A DNA stretch of 64,000 nt from contig NZ_JACCBV010000001.1 in the NCBI RefSeq assembly GCF_013409785.1, forward strand, positions 1,054,001 to 1,118,000. Direction: 5' to 3'. Positions within the stretch are counted from its first letter, which is position 1. Every line of letters starts with the position of its first letter. Positions 43,936 through 51,398 of the stretch are shown piece after piece. Source of the stretch: Microbacterium immunditiarum (GTDB lineage: Bacteria; Actinomycetota; Actinomycetes; Actinomycetales; Microbacteriaceae). The position numbers were made by a program, and so were the translations under genes. Below the pieces are notes generated by a model, which saw only the letters and a program-made list of their open reading frames with translations, had not been told where the DNA came from and made no database searches.

Positions 43936-44634
43936 TCAGATGCCGAAGCCCTCGCGGTCGACGCGACGGTGATAGCGCATGCCGGCCGCTCCTCCTAGGA
44001 GCGCGCCCGCCAGCGTCACGATTGCGGCGCCGACGGCGGTGAGGATGCCGGCGGTCGTAGCCGTCTCGGGAGTCACCGGGATGCGCGGGAAGCCGCCGAG
44101 CGCCCCCAGGATGTCCCACTGGGCTCCGCCGACCGCCGTGACGACGGCGACGATCACGGCGATGATGATCGCCCACAGCCACACCGCGAGGCCCTGCTTG
44201 ACGCCGCTGAACCGCGCCATGCGGCCGGCGACGTAGCCGCCCGCGAAGTACGAGATGAACAGCACGAGCGCGAGGGCGATCGCGCCGATGATCGTCGTCA
44301 CGCCCATGTTGTCGGTCGCGGTATTGACGGCGTTCTCCGCCGCGTCGGGCGCGACCGCACCGATCGCGCCGCCGATCGCGGCGATCAGGGCGGTGAGGAG
44401 GAGCGCGAGGCCCATGGCGGCGATCCAGCCGAAGAACGCGGAACCGAACTTGAACCCGCCGAAGCGCTCCTCCTCGCGCGCGAGGACTTCATTGCGGAGG
44501 GCGGGATCGTCGGTGCGGGGGGCAGGGGCGACGTCCCCGTCGTAGCGGCCGGCCGCGGTGTCGCGGTCGTAGGTCGATGCGTCCAGGCGCTCGGTCGGTG
44601 CGACCGGCTCGCGGCGGTCAGGCGTGTCAGTCAT
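43936..44634 (-). CDS. Membrane protein of unknown function (four-helix, YrzE-like)
   Basis: The 232-residue protein has a 65-residue charged N-terminal half (DRREPVAPTERLDAST) and four hydrophobic helices (about 68-92, 110-137, 147-168, 190-215). Gly/Ala-rich helices with ISYFAGGYVAGRMARFSGV recall small actinobacterial membrane proteins related to YrzE/TIGR04086. No catalytic motif is visible. Its place next to the LCP pair may hint at envelope work, which is inference. Confidence 0.75.
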   Translation of the reverse strand: MTDTPDRREPVAPTERLDASTYDRDTAAGRYDGDVAPAPRTDDPALRNEVLAREEERFGGFKFGSAFFGWIAAMGLALLLTALIAAIGGAIGAVAPDAAENAVNTATDNMGVTTIIGAIALALVLFISYFAGGYVAGRMARFSGVKQGLAVWLWAIIIAVIVAVVTAVGGAQWDILGALGGFPRIPVTPETATTAGILTAVGAAIVTLAGALLGGAAGMRYHRRVDREGFGI

Positions 44635-44755
44635 GGTCCCGAGTCTGGAGCGGGGAAGCCGTGCGGACAGCGGGGTTGCGGGGCGGGCTCGGGCGTCGTA
44701 CTCTCTGGCTCCTGCCTGCGGTTGCCGTGGTTCTCGGGCACGTGTGCGTCCGGGT

Positions 44756-44761
44756 TATGAT
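44756..44761 (+). promoter_or_regulatory. -10 box of tRNA-Ser(GCU)
   Basis: TATGAT is a near-consensus -10 placed 39 nt before the tRNA. A weak TTCTCG lies 19 bp upstream. A GCATCCG/CGGATGC stem (44770-44798) sits in the transcribed leader just before the tRNA. Confidence 0.5.
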
Positions 44762-44800
44762 TGCTGGGCGCATCCGTGTGCTTCGGCGAAGCGGATGCAT

Positions 44801-44889
44801 GGAGACGTCGCATAGTCAGGCCTAGTGCACCACCCTGCTAAGGTGGAGTCCCCGTAAGGGGACCGAGGGTTCAAATCCCTCCGTCTCCG
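44801..44889 (+). tRNA. tRNA-Ser (anticodon GCU)
   Basis: The acceptor stem GGAGACG (44801-44807) pairs with CGTCTCC (44882-44888), with discriminator G. The anticodon stem CCACC/GGTGG encloses CTGCTAA with anticodon GCT at 44837-44839. The variable arm GTCCCCGTAAGGGGAC and TTCAAAT T-loop confirm a serine tRNA, reading AGC/AGU. CCA is not encoded. The composition of the DNA changes just downstream. Confidence 0.96.
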
Positions 44890-45435
44890 CGCTGGTCCGT
44901 GGCCCTCGATCCCTTGAAAACATTGGGATCGCGGGTCATAGCTTTCTCTTACGGTGCTCGCGGCTTCTTCGGCGCCGCCCTGGCCACGCCGGCATCGCGG
45001 AAAGATCCGTACCAGCGACGCCCCCGACGGGGCCGTCATCCCCAGGACACGCATCTTCTCGTGCCCGCTTATCGGCCCGTCGTCGCGGGACCGCCTCAGA
45101 TCCCGTCGTCCGCACCGACCTCGCGGACCGCGTCGTCGACGGCGAGCAAGACACTGAGCGCCCTGCCCTCGATGCAATCGGTCAGCGCCGAGCCGAGCCC
45201 CGTGCTCGTACCGGCGCCGCCGAGGAGCATCGAAGGTGAGAGGACGGTCGAGAACTGCCGAGGGTGACGGGAGCCACGTGTTCGACATGTTCGACGATCT
45301 TCTTCGATGTGACGCGAGATGCGGAATAGTGGACCTCAGCGGATCGGCACTCATCGGAGCACTCAGCTGTGGACTTTGTCGATAGTGCACGATCGAGGAA
45401 GAGCCCGTAACTCGAGACCAGATTGGATCGACGAG
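44890..45435. other. Gene-poor junction after tRNA-Ser(GCU), with a possible gene remnant
   Basis: This 546-bp stretch has no convincing gene. On the minus strand, 45096-45230 encodes 44 residues (MLLGGAGTSTGLGSALTDCI at the start) with G/C-rich third positions but no ribosome site; it may be a decayed gene fragment. Near 45281 GTTCGACAT is followed by GTTCGACG, a direct repeat that might be a site for the MarR regulator. The stretch may be the left edge of a genomic island. Confidence 0.4.
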
Positions 45436-45960
45436 ATGGCACCAGCCAGCACGGACGCCGAGGCGCCGCGTACAGGTGATGTTGTCATCACCGACCTGCT
45501 CTCTTACAGCCTTCATCGCGTGGCGAGCGCCTTCGAACGAGGGGCCGCGCTCCTCTTCCGCCGCGAGTTCGATGTCAGCCTCGGGGAGTGGCGTGCCCTG
45601 GCGCTCATCGCGTCCGGTCGGGCGAACACCACCAATCGAGTCGCGCGTCTCGCCGGTATCGATCCCGCCCAGATGAGCCGGGTGATCGCGCGACTCGTGG
45701 ATCGTGGGTACATCTCGCGCAGCGACGGACCGGGGAACAGTTCAGTGCTGGCGCTCACGACGAGCGGCACGGCGACGTATGAAGGACTCATCTCCGCGGC
45801 ACGGGCACGCAACGAGGCGTTCCTCTCCGCTCTCAACCGCGATGAGGTCGCGACGCTCAATCGGGCGCTCGAAAAGCTGGCGACCATCGCCATCGCTCTG
45901 GAGAAGGTGGAGAGGAGCCGCGCCGCCGACGCGAAGAGCCTCGATGCTCGCGAAGGGTGA
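45436..45960 (+). CDS. MarR-family transcriptional regulator
   Basis: The 174-residue winged-helix protein has VSLGEWRALALIASGRANT, the recognition helix region AGIDPAQMSRVIARLVDRGYI (about 72-92) and the wing RSDGPGNSSVLALTTSG. A long C-terminal helix serves for dimerisation. MarR proteins usually repress nearby genes and release DNA on binding an aromatic or acidic ligand. It is the first gene of the putative island and the likely regulator of the catabolic genes that follow. ATG 45436 has only a weak ribosome site; an in-frame upstream frame lacks any better start. Confidence 0.87.
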   Translation: MAPASTDAEAPRTGDVVITDLLSYSLHRVASAFERGAALLFRREFDVSLGEWRALALIASGRANTTNRVARLAGIDPAQMSRVIARLVDRGYISRSDGPGNSSVLALTTSGTATYEGLISAARARNEAFLSALNRDEVATLNRALEKLATIAIALEKVERSRAADAKSLDAREG

Positions 45961-46193
45961 GGAATGCAACGTCGGCGCTGGTCGCCGGGCCGTCGATCGG
46001 TGGAGGCGTTCGATGCTCCTGTGTCGTCAGGTGGCTGCCCGCGGCAAGTCGGCGGCACGGTCTCCGCTGCGGCAGGCAGGCCGTTGTCGCCCGGAGTGCG
46101 GCCGCTGGAGGCGGGATGGGGAGCGACGCCACAGAGCTTGGCAAGTACGGCCCATGCGCGTCTACGAACCAGACGACATACCAGGAGGACATC

Positions 46194-46967
46194 ATGGACC
46201 TGCAACTCTCGGGCCATCGCGCATTCGTGACCGCAGCGAGTCAGGGGATCGGCCTCGCTTGCGCGAAGGCGCTCGTCGACGAGGGGGCACATGTCGTCGT
46301 CTCGTCGAGCGACGAGGCCCGTGCGCAGGCCGCCGCCGAGTCGATCGGCGCCGTGGCGGGCATCGCCTGCAATCTGACGGACGAGACGGCCATTGACGCG
46401 GCCATCGCGCGGGCAGCCGAGTTGCTCGACGGTCTCGACAGCCTCGTGGTCAACTTCGGTCCGCCACCCACGAAGACCTTCGCCGATTCCGACGAGGGTG
46501 TCTGGGAGGCGGCGATCGACCTCGTGCTGCGCAGTGGAGTGCGCCTGATGCGCGCGGCGATACCGCATCTCGAGCGGTCCGGCAGCGGCCGGATCATCAC
46601 AATCACCGGCTACGGCATCCGCGAACCGCAGAGTCACCTCGTTGCCTCGGAGGCGACACGTGCGGGCATCGCGATCACCGCGAAGGCTCTCGCGACCGAC
46701 CTCGGCCCAGCGGGCGTGACCGTCAACAACATAGCCCCCGGACCGGTGCTTACCGACCGGCTCGTCGAGATTCTGCAGGCCCTCGCAGACCGTGACGGGC
46801 ACACGCTCGAGGAACAGCTCGATCTGAGTGCGCAGTTGGTACCGGTCCGACGTAACGGTGTACCCGAAGACGTGGCGGACCTCTGCGCGTTCCTATGCTC
46901 GCCGCGCGCCAGTTTCATCACCGGACAGACGATCGTCTTGGACGGCGGCTTCAACCGCGCGGTCTGA
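46194..46967 (+). CDS. SDR-family oxidoreductase (SxxxR variant)
   Basis: The 257-residue protein has TAASQGIGLACAKAL (NAD(P) motif, about 12-26), VNFGPPP (in place of NNAG), and VTVNNIAPGPVLTDR plus the C-terminal FITGQTIVLDGGF. At the active site it has Ser152 and Arg156 where classical SDRs have Tyr and Lys. A known subgroup of FabG-like SDRs with LSNxLRA at this place shares the change, so the protein may be active by a variant mechanism. ATG 46194 follows CCAGGAGG. The 233-bp gap to the MarR gene holds no other gene I can support. Confidence 0.85.
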   Translation: MDLQLSGHRAFVTAASQGIGLACAKALVDEGAHVVVSSSDEARAQAAAESIGAVAGIACNLTDETAIDAAIARAAELLDGLDSLVVNFGPPPTKTFADSDEGVWEAAIDLVLRSGVRLMRAAIPHLERSGSGRIITITGYGIREPQSHLVASEATRAGIAITAKALATDLGPAGVTVNNIAPGPVLTDRLVEILQALADRDGHTLEEQLDLSAQLVPVRRNGVPEDVADLCAFLCSPRASFITGQTIVLDGGFNRAV

Positions 46968-47150
46968 GCCGGACGTAGCGAAGGCGGAGCATCTAGCCAG
47001 GGTCAGTCTGTCACCGGGACCTCACCGCGGCTTGGACGTGATTGGCCGAGGCTGTCCTTGAGTGCCGCGACAGGGTGCATCCTCCGCGAGGACGCAGCTC
47101 GCGGCATGGTCGCCATACCTGACCTTGCTCCGGTCGTGGCGGACTTCCAG

Positions 47151-47702
47151 CTATGAGCCTGACGAGTGATCGATTGTCCCGCCTTGTGGTTCGGCTTCTG
47201 CATACTCTCTTGCGAGCAACTGATAATGGAAGGCGTTGCGGCGCACGCGTTCGGCCATCTCCTTACTAAGCGGGCCGCGGAGCTTCGCGGGGAGGCCTGC
47301 GGCGAGGTGTCCCGGTGGCACTTCTTGGCCCTCCAACACGAGCGCCCCTGCGGCGATGAGTGCTCCGTCGCCGATGACGGAGCCGTTCAGCAGTTTCGCG
47401 CCCATTCCGATGAGCGCCCCCGACCCTATGCGTGCCCCGTGGATGATCGCCTGGTGGCCGACCCCGACATTTTCGCTGATCAGAGTAGGAATACCGGCGT
47501 TGGTGTGGACGACGACATTGTCTTGAAGGTTGCTTCCGGCGCCGAGCTCGATGCGGTCCATGTCCCCGCGGAGCACCGCCCCGAACCAGATGCTGGCGCC
47601 GGCGCCAACTATGACGTTACCGATCAAGGTGGCCGAGGGCGCGATCCATGCAGTGGCGTCAATGGTCGGGGTGACACCGCGGTAGGGGATGATCAACACC
47701 AT
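47151..47702 (-). CDS. Gamma carbonic anhydrase/PaaY-like hexapeptide protein
   Basis: The 183-residue left-handed beta-helix protein has hexapeptide repeats throughout (PSATLIGNVIVGAGASIWFGAVL) and the metal His set of gamma carbonic anhydrases (VVVHTNAG, VGHQAIIHGARIG). Relatives next to CoA-dependent aromatic degradation (PaaY) act as thioesterases that clear dead-end CoA esters. That suits a CoA pathway island. I chose ATG 47702, at the family start, with GGAG 11 nt upstream; the frame extends further upstream without a domain. Confidence 0.87.
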   Translation of the reverse strand: MVLIIPYRGVTPTIDATAWIAPSATLIGNVIVGAGASIWFGAVLRGDMDRIELGAGSNLQDNVVVHTNAGIPTLISENVGVGHQAIIHGARIGSGALIGMGAKLLNGSVIGDGALIAAGALVLEGQEVPPGHLAAGLPAKLRGPLSKEMAERVRRNAFHYQLLAREYAEAEPQGGTIDHSSGS

Positions 47703-48119
47703 CGAGTGGGCTTCTCCATTCTCAAGGAGTGAAGCGAGTCGGGCGCGGCGAGGGGGAACAATACGGCCGCGGCGACGTGACCTGCGCGGCGGGCGACTTA
47801 GCTGGGAGGTCGCCGTCGCCCGGCCAACTATAGCGGCAACATAATCGCGGCCGCCGCAGGAAGTTCGATCGTCTAGTCGGGCATGACAGCAAAGGTCGAT
47901 GAGCGCGTTGTCGGCGCTCGACGCGACGCGGCCCATGGAGCGGAGCAGCTCGGCGGGGCGCAGCCGGTGCCCAGGGATGCCATCGCAATCGCGGTGTGGC
48001 TACAGCCCGTCACCTACCCACGCAGCAGTCCCGACGGTGTATGTATGTAGCATGTCGCCGTGCGCCACGGATGCTTCGTAGGCCAAGTGAACACAATCGG
48101 GCGCGTCGAGGGGTGGGGT
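47703..48119. other. Divergent intergenic region
   Basis: This 417-bp interval separates the gamma carbonic anhydrase and the first hydrolase. On the minus strand TATAGT (47825-47830 region) is a fair -10 for the former. On the plus strand 47883-48050 is a 55-codon open frame with a poor ribosome site; I do not regard it as a supported gene. Nothing else stands out. Confidence 0.35.
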
Positions 48120-48818
48120 ATGACGGACACAGTATTCCTGCCTGGGCTCACACAGGATGAGCACGCATTTGATCTCGTCGGTCTCCCCGGCCGCACAGCC
48201 GTCTACCCCGGACATGGTGAGCGCCCGCCCGAGCCGATCACCATGGCCCAGATTGCCGACGAGATCGCCGTGACGCTGACGGAGCCCGTCGACATCGTCG
48301 GTGTCGCGCTCGGCGGAATCGTAGGTCAGTATCTCCTGATCAGGCATCCGGACCTTGTACGATCCGCTGTCCTCGCCAACACCCCGTCCGGCTTCAGCGA
48401 TCCGGCCACGGTGGTCGCACGGGCGGACGACGTGCTGCGAACCGGGGTCCTGCCAGGGAGTGACGAGCTCGTTGGACGCTGGTTCCGCCCGGAGACGATC
48501 GCCGCGGACGGGCCAGGGGTCCGTTATATCCGCGAGAGGATCGCGACGATCACGCCGGAGGGTTTCGCCTTCATGCAACGGGCCATGGCGGGGACCGACA
48601 CTGGTGACCAGCTGCCTGAGGTGGTCGTCCCGGTCACGCTCGTGCAGGCCACGGACGACGTCGTGGGTCCTGGGAGCGTCGCTCGCATCGGCCGGCTGCT
48701 GCGGAACAGTCGGATGGTGGAGACCCCGGGGAGTCATATGGTTCATCTCGACAACCCGGACGGCTTCCGCGACGTTATCGTTGGGCATCGCAGATGGGTG
48801 GAAGGCGGGGAGGGATGA
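48120..48818 (+). CDS. Alpha/beta hydrolase homologue with Ala at the nucleophile position
   Basis: The 232-residue protein has the lactonase/esterase-type fold: YPGHGER (about 29-35), the nucleophile elbow read as GVALGG (Ala63, codon GCG at 48306) and a late His in GSHMVHLDNP. The expected serine is absent, so ordinary serine hydrolase chemistry should not work. Its neighbour on the other strand (49954-50649) is a related hydrolase of almost equal length with GVSLGG. ATG 48120 follows GAGGGGTGGGG. It may be a non-catalytic partner, a regulator, or use a different mechanism. The next gene starts 43 bp on. Confidence 0.8.
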   Translation: MTDTVFLPGLTQDEHAFDLVGLPGRTAVYPGHGERPPEPITMAQIADEIAVTLTEPVDIVGVALGGIVGQYLLIRHPDLVRSAVLANTPSGFSDPATVVARADDVLRTGVLPGSDELVGRWFRPETIAADGPGVRYIRERIATITPEGFAFMQRAMAGTDTGDQLPEVVVPVTLVQATDDVVGPGSVARIGRLLRNSRMVETPGSHMVHLDNPDGFRDVIVGHRRWVEGGEG

Positions 48819-48860
48819 CCGGATGCGAAGGGGAACGACCGATGACAGAGTGGAGATGAC

Positions 48861-49943
48861 ATGGTAAATGTCACTTCACAGCCTTCCCGTGTCCTCGCCC
48901 GCATCGAGAACGGTGTCGGCCGACTGACGGTGAACCGCCCGGAAGCCATCAATGCGATCGATCTCGGCATGGTCCTCGAGATCGAGCGCGCGCTGGAGGG
49001 TTGGAGCGAAGACTCCGAGGTATCCGTCGTACTCCTTGACGGCGCCGGGGAGCGCGGACTGTCTGCAGGGGCCGATGTCCGTGCACTCTACGGCACGTTG
49101 TCCGCCGGGCAGGAGGAGGAGGCGATGGCCTTCTTCCGCGCGGAGTACGCTCTCGACGCCTTCATCGCGGAGTACCCGAAGCCGATCGTCGCGATCGCCG
49201 ACGGTGTCACCATGGGCGGAGGGATCGGACTCGCGGGCCATGCCTCACTCCGCGTTGTGACTGAGCGTTCCAAGCTCGCGATGCCGGAGACGCGGATCGG
49301 ATTCACGCCCGATGCCGGCGGCTCGTGGCTGCTGGCACGATCCCCCGGACGCCTCGGGGAGTATCTCGGCATCACCGCTGCGACGATGACCGCCGCCGAC
49401 GCGATCCATGCCGGTTTCGCCGATCTGTTTGTGCCATCCGACAGAATCGAGTCGCTGCGGCAGGCGCTGGTGGCGGGTGCCGGCTCCAATCCCGTCGAGA
49501 CGGTGCGGTCGTTCGCGCAGACGCCGGGGGCGTCAGTGCTCGCGGCGGAGCAGGAGTGGATCGACGACGTGTTCTCCGCAGACGACCTCGACGAGATCTC
49601 CCGCCGCCTCGCGGCCACCGGCAGGGTGGAGCTTCTCGCCGGTCTCTCGCCGATGTCGATGGCTGTCACGCTGGAATCCATCTGTTCGGCGCGACGGCTT
49701 CCGGGCATCCGGGAAGCGCTCGCGCAGGAGTATGCGCTCGTGGACTGGTTTGTGACGACCCAGCCAGATCTTCCCGAGGGCATCCGCGCGCAGCTCGTGC
49801 ACAAGGATCGTGACCCACGCTGGAGCCCCCCGAGGATCGAGGACCTGCCTGCGGGATTGGCGGCGCGGGCACTCGCACATCGCCCGCGCCGACCGCTCTG
49901 GGACGAAAGGCCATTCTCAGGCCCCGCGCTCAGCGACGAGTGA
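48861..49943 (+). CDS. Enoyl-CoA hydratase-family, 3-hydroxyisobutyryl-CoA hydrolase-like
   Basis: The 360-residue crotonase-fold protein has NRPEAINAI, GLSAGADVRALY, the oxyanion site VTMGGGIGLAGHA (about 108-120) and MPETRIGFTPDAGGSW, the signature of 3-hydroxyisobutyryl-CoA hydrolases. Length also fits that group and exceeds simple enoyl-CoA hydratases. It would release a 3-hydroxy acid from CoA or hydrate/cleave a related thioester. ATG 48861 follows GTGGAGATGAC. It is convergent with the second hydrolase (10-bp gap). Confidence 0.87.
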   Translation: MVNVTSQPSRVLARIENGVGRLTVNRPEAINAIDLGMVLEIERALEGWSEDSEVSVVLLDGAGERGLSAGADVRALYGTLSAGQEEEAMAFFRAEYALDAFIAEYPKPIVAIADGVTMGGGIGLAGHASLRVVTERSKLAMPETRIGFTPDAGGSWLLARSPGRLGEYLGITAATMTAADAIHAGFADLFVPSDRIESLRQALVAGAGSNPVETVRSFAQTPGASVLAAEQEWIDDVFSADDLDEISRRLAATGRVELLAGLSPMSMAVTLESICSARRLPGIREALAQEYALVDWFVTTQPDLPEGIRAQLVHKDRDPRWSPPRIEDLPAGLAARALAHRPRRPLWDERPFSGPALSDE

Positions 49944-49953
49944 AGCGGAGACC

Positions 49954-50649
49954 TCAGGCGGCGAGCCTGTGCCGAGGCACGGCATCGGCGAACGCTCGTG
50001 GCTCCTCGAGGTGAAGCATATGAGCGCCGGGCAGTTCCACGAAGCGTGCTTGGGGCATGCGCGCGGAGAGCTCACGTGCCGCGGCGGGTGGGCCGGAGAC
50101 GTCGGCTCGTCCAGCGATGACTGTGGTCGGTACCGATATCCGACGAAGTTGGGCTCGGACGTCATGGGTGGAGATGAGCCGCCAATAGTGGGCGATCACG
50201 GTGGGATCGTCCGCGAGCAGACGACGCTCAGTGCTCGCGATGAGCCGCGGGCGCGTCTCGATCGCGTCAGGGGTGAACCAGCGGCTGATCATCGACGACG
50301 TCATCCCATGCATTCCGACCAGTTCCGTCTTCGTCGCCCGCTCGAGCATGACCTCGGTCGGCGCCGCGGCCAGCGCGCATGCCACGACGATGGAGCGGAC
50401 CCAGCCCGGGTGACGCAGCGCGGCATGCAAGGCAACCATCCCGCCGAGCGACACTCCCACGAGGTCGAGTGGCTCAGCGGTGGCCGGGACCATGTCGAGG
50501 ACGATGTCCGCGACTTGACCCAGACCCCGCATGCCATCCCAGGGCGCGTTGCCATGGCCCGGAAGGTCGACGGCAAGCGCGTCCTCGATCGGAACGTGGT
50601 CCCAGGTGGTCCGGTCCAGCCCGATCGGATGCAGTAGGAGGGCGGTCAC
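49954..50649 (-). CDS. Alpha/beta hydrolase (enol-lactonase/esterase-like), active-site Ser present
   Basis: The 231-residue protein has HPIGLDRTTW, DLPGHGNAP (about 28-36), the nucleophile elbow GVSLGG (Ser67), an Asp in AGRADVSGP and a late His in GAHMLHLEEP. It resembles 3-oxoadipate enol-lactonases and related carboxylic ester hydrolases in size. GTG 50649 overlaps the stop of a small upstream reading frame (GTGA) and lies behind AGGAAG. It is likely a ring-opening or ester-splitting step of the island pathway. Its homologue at 48120 lacks the serine. Confidence 0.87.
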   Translation of the reverse strand: MTALLLHPIGLDRTTWDHVPIEDALAVDLPGHGNAPWDGMRGLGQVADIVLDMVPATAEPLDLVGVSLGGMVALHAALRHPGWVRSIVVACALAAAPTEVMLERATKTELVGMHGMTSSMISRWFTPDAIETRPRLIASTERRLLADDPTVIAHYWRLISTHDVRAQLRRISVPTTVIAGRADVSGPPAAARELSARMPQARFVELPGAHMLHLEEPRAFADAVPRHRLAA

Positions 50650-50825
50650 CGTGCAAGCTTCCTGTGGCTGACACGCAGCCCCGCGACGGCACGAGCCTGC
50701 CGGTGGATTCTGTCCGACAACCCGAGGGCACGTGCTGGGTCGCCGCGGTCTGCCGCCGGCATCTGCCCGCGGCGCGACCGCTCGGTCGTGTCGTTCATGA
50801 AAGACGGATAGGTCTCCATGTTCAT
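50646..50825 (-). CDS. Small protein (59 residues) coupled to the hydrolase
   Basis: A short frame runs from ATG 50825 to TGA 50646, overlapping the hydrolase GTG by four bases. It has a clear ribosome site (GGAAGGTGAG) before its ATG. The product is 59 residues and rich in Arg and Ala, with a charged middle (TERSRRGQMPAADRG) and a basic end; no known domain or membrane segment is visible. The tight coupling suggests it is truly translated and perhaps a partner or leader of the hydrolase. I do not recognise its family. Confidence 0.55.
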   Translation of the reverse strand: MNMETYPSFMNDTTERSRRGQMPAADRGDPARALGLSDRIHRQARAVAGLRVSHRKLAR

Positions 50826-50967
50826 CGTGCTCACCTTCCGCGACTGAGAAGTACGACTCCGTGAACGTGACGTGCTCGACGAGCCCACGGTATTCCGACA
50901 TCAAGCTCACCTCAGCCGATGAGCCTCCTTCTGCGCTCCGGCCGGGCCTGGGTCGGCCACGCCCCCA

Positions 50968-50992
50968 TGCTCCAGCTCGTCGCGCTGGAGCA
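50968..50992. promoter_or_regulatory. Perfect hairpin/palindrome in the divergent region
   Basis: TGCTCCAGC (50968-50976) and GCTGGAGCA (50984-50992) are perfect 9-bp arms with a 7-nt loop, between the minus-strand hydrolase operon and the plus-strand ABC operon. It may be an operator for the MarR regulator or a terminator. Confidence 0.5.
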
Positions 50993-51134
50993 AGGGAGGT
51001 CGAATCAGAGCGGCGTGTGCCCGTGAGTGGGGCGGATCACCACGGTACGAAGCGGGCTGCTCCTCCATCGTCATCGTTGATGTTCTCAAGGGGTGTAGGT
51101 GACGATATCCGTTGTCTGGCGGGAACCGGGGCCG

Positions 51135-51163
51135 TTGACGGGGGGTATGAGTGATGATAAAGT
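51135..51163 (+). promoter_or_regulatory. Strong promoter of the ABC/catabolic operon
   Basis: TTGACG (51135-51140), a 17-bp spacer and TAAAGT (51158-51163) make the best sigma-70-type promoter in the window. Transcription would start near 51170, leaving a leader of about 230 nt before ATG 51399. Confidence 0.65.
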
Positions 51164-51398
51164 CATTGCCTACCGGTACGAAGTAGTGCTTGACGGCGCC
51201 ACGCCACCACACCTCGGCGGGCGTCGCTCAGAAGCCGTCACCTGAACCATTTACCCGAACGTGAAGCGCCTCGACCGAGAGGCATTGGCGGGCTGGGGCA
51301 TTGAGTCGGTCGGTCGATGTCGACAGTGCGGCCGAAGTATGAGGCACGATCGCGATCTGTGAGCTGCGGTCGTGCTCGGAAAAGCGATAGGGAGCGCA

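Larger units (their letters stand above)
50826..51398. other. Divergent regulatory region and long 5' leader of the ABC operon
   Basis: This 573-bp interval holds no supported gene. It contains the hairpin at 50968-50992, a strong promoter at 51135-51163 and then about 230 nt of leader before the binding-protein ATG. The motif GGTACGAAG occurs at about 51044 and 51176. A GCCTC/GAGGC stem lies near 51270. Confidence 0.5.

Noticed and set aside
44899..45267. 122-codon plus-strand frame after tRNA-Ser(GCU)
   Set aside because: No ribosome site, low-complexity Ser/Pro product, no recognisable domain.
47883..48050. 55-codon plus-strand frame between divergent genes
   Set aside because: Poor ribosome site and no family resemblance; kept only as a note in the intergenic entry.
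50907..51212. 101-codon minus-strand frame in the divergent region of the ABC operon
   Set aside because: It covers the strong promoter and shows no domain or ribosome site.
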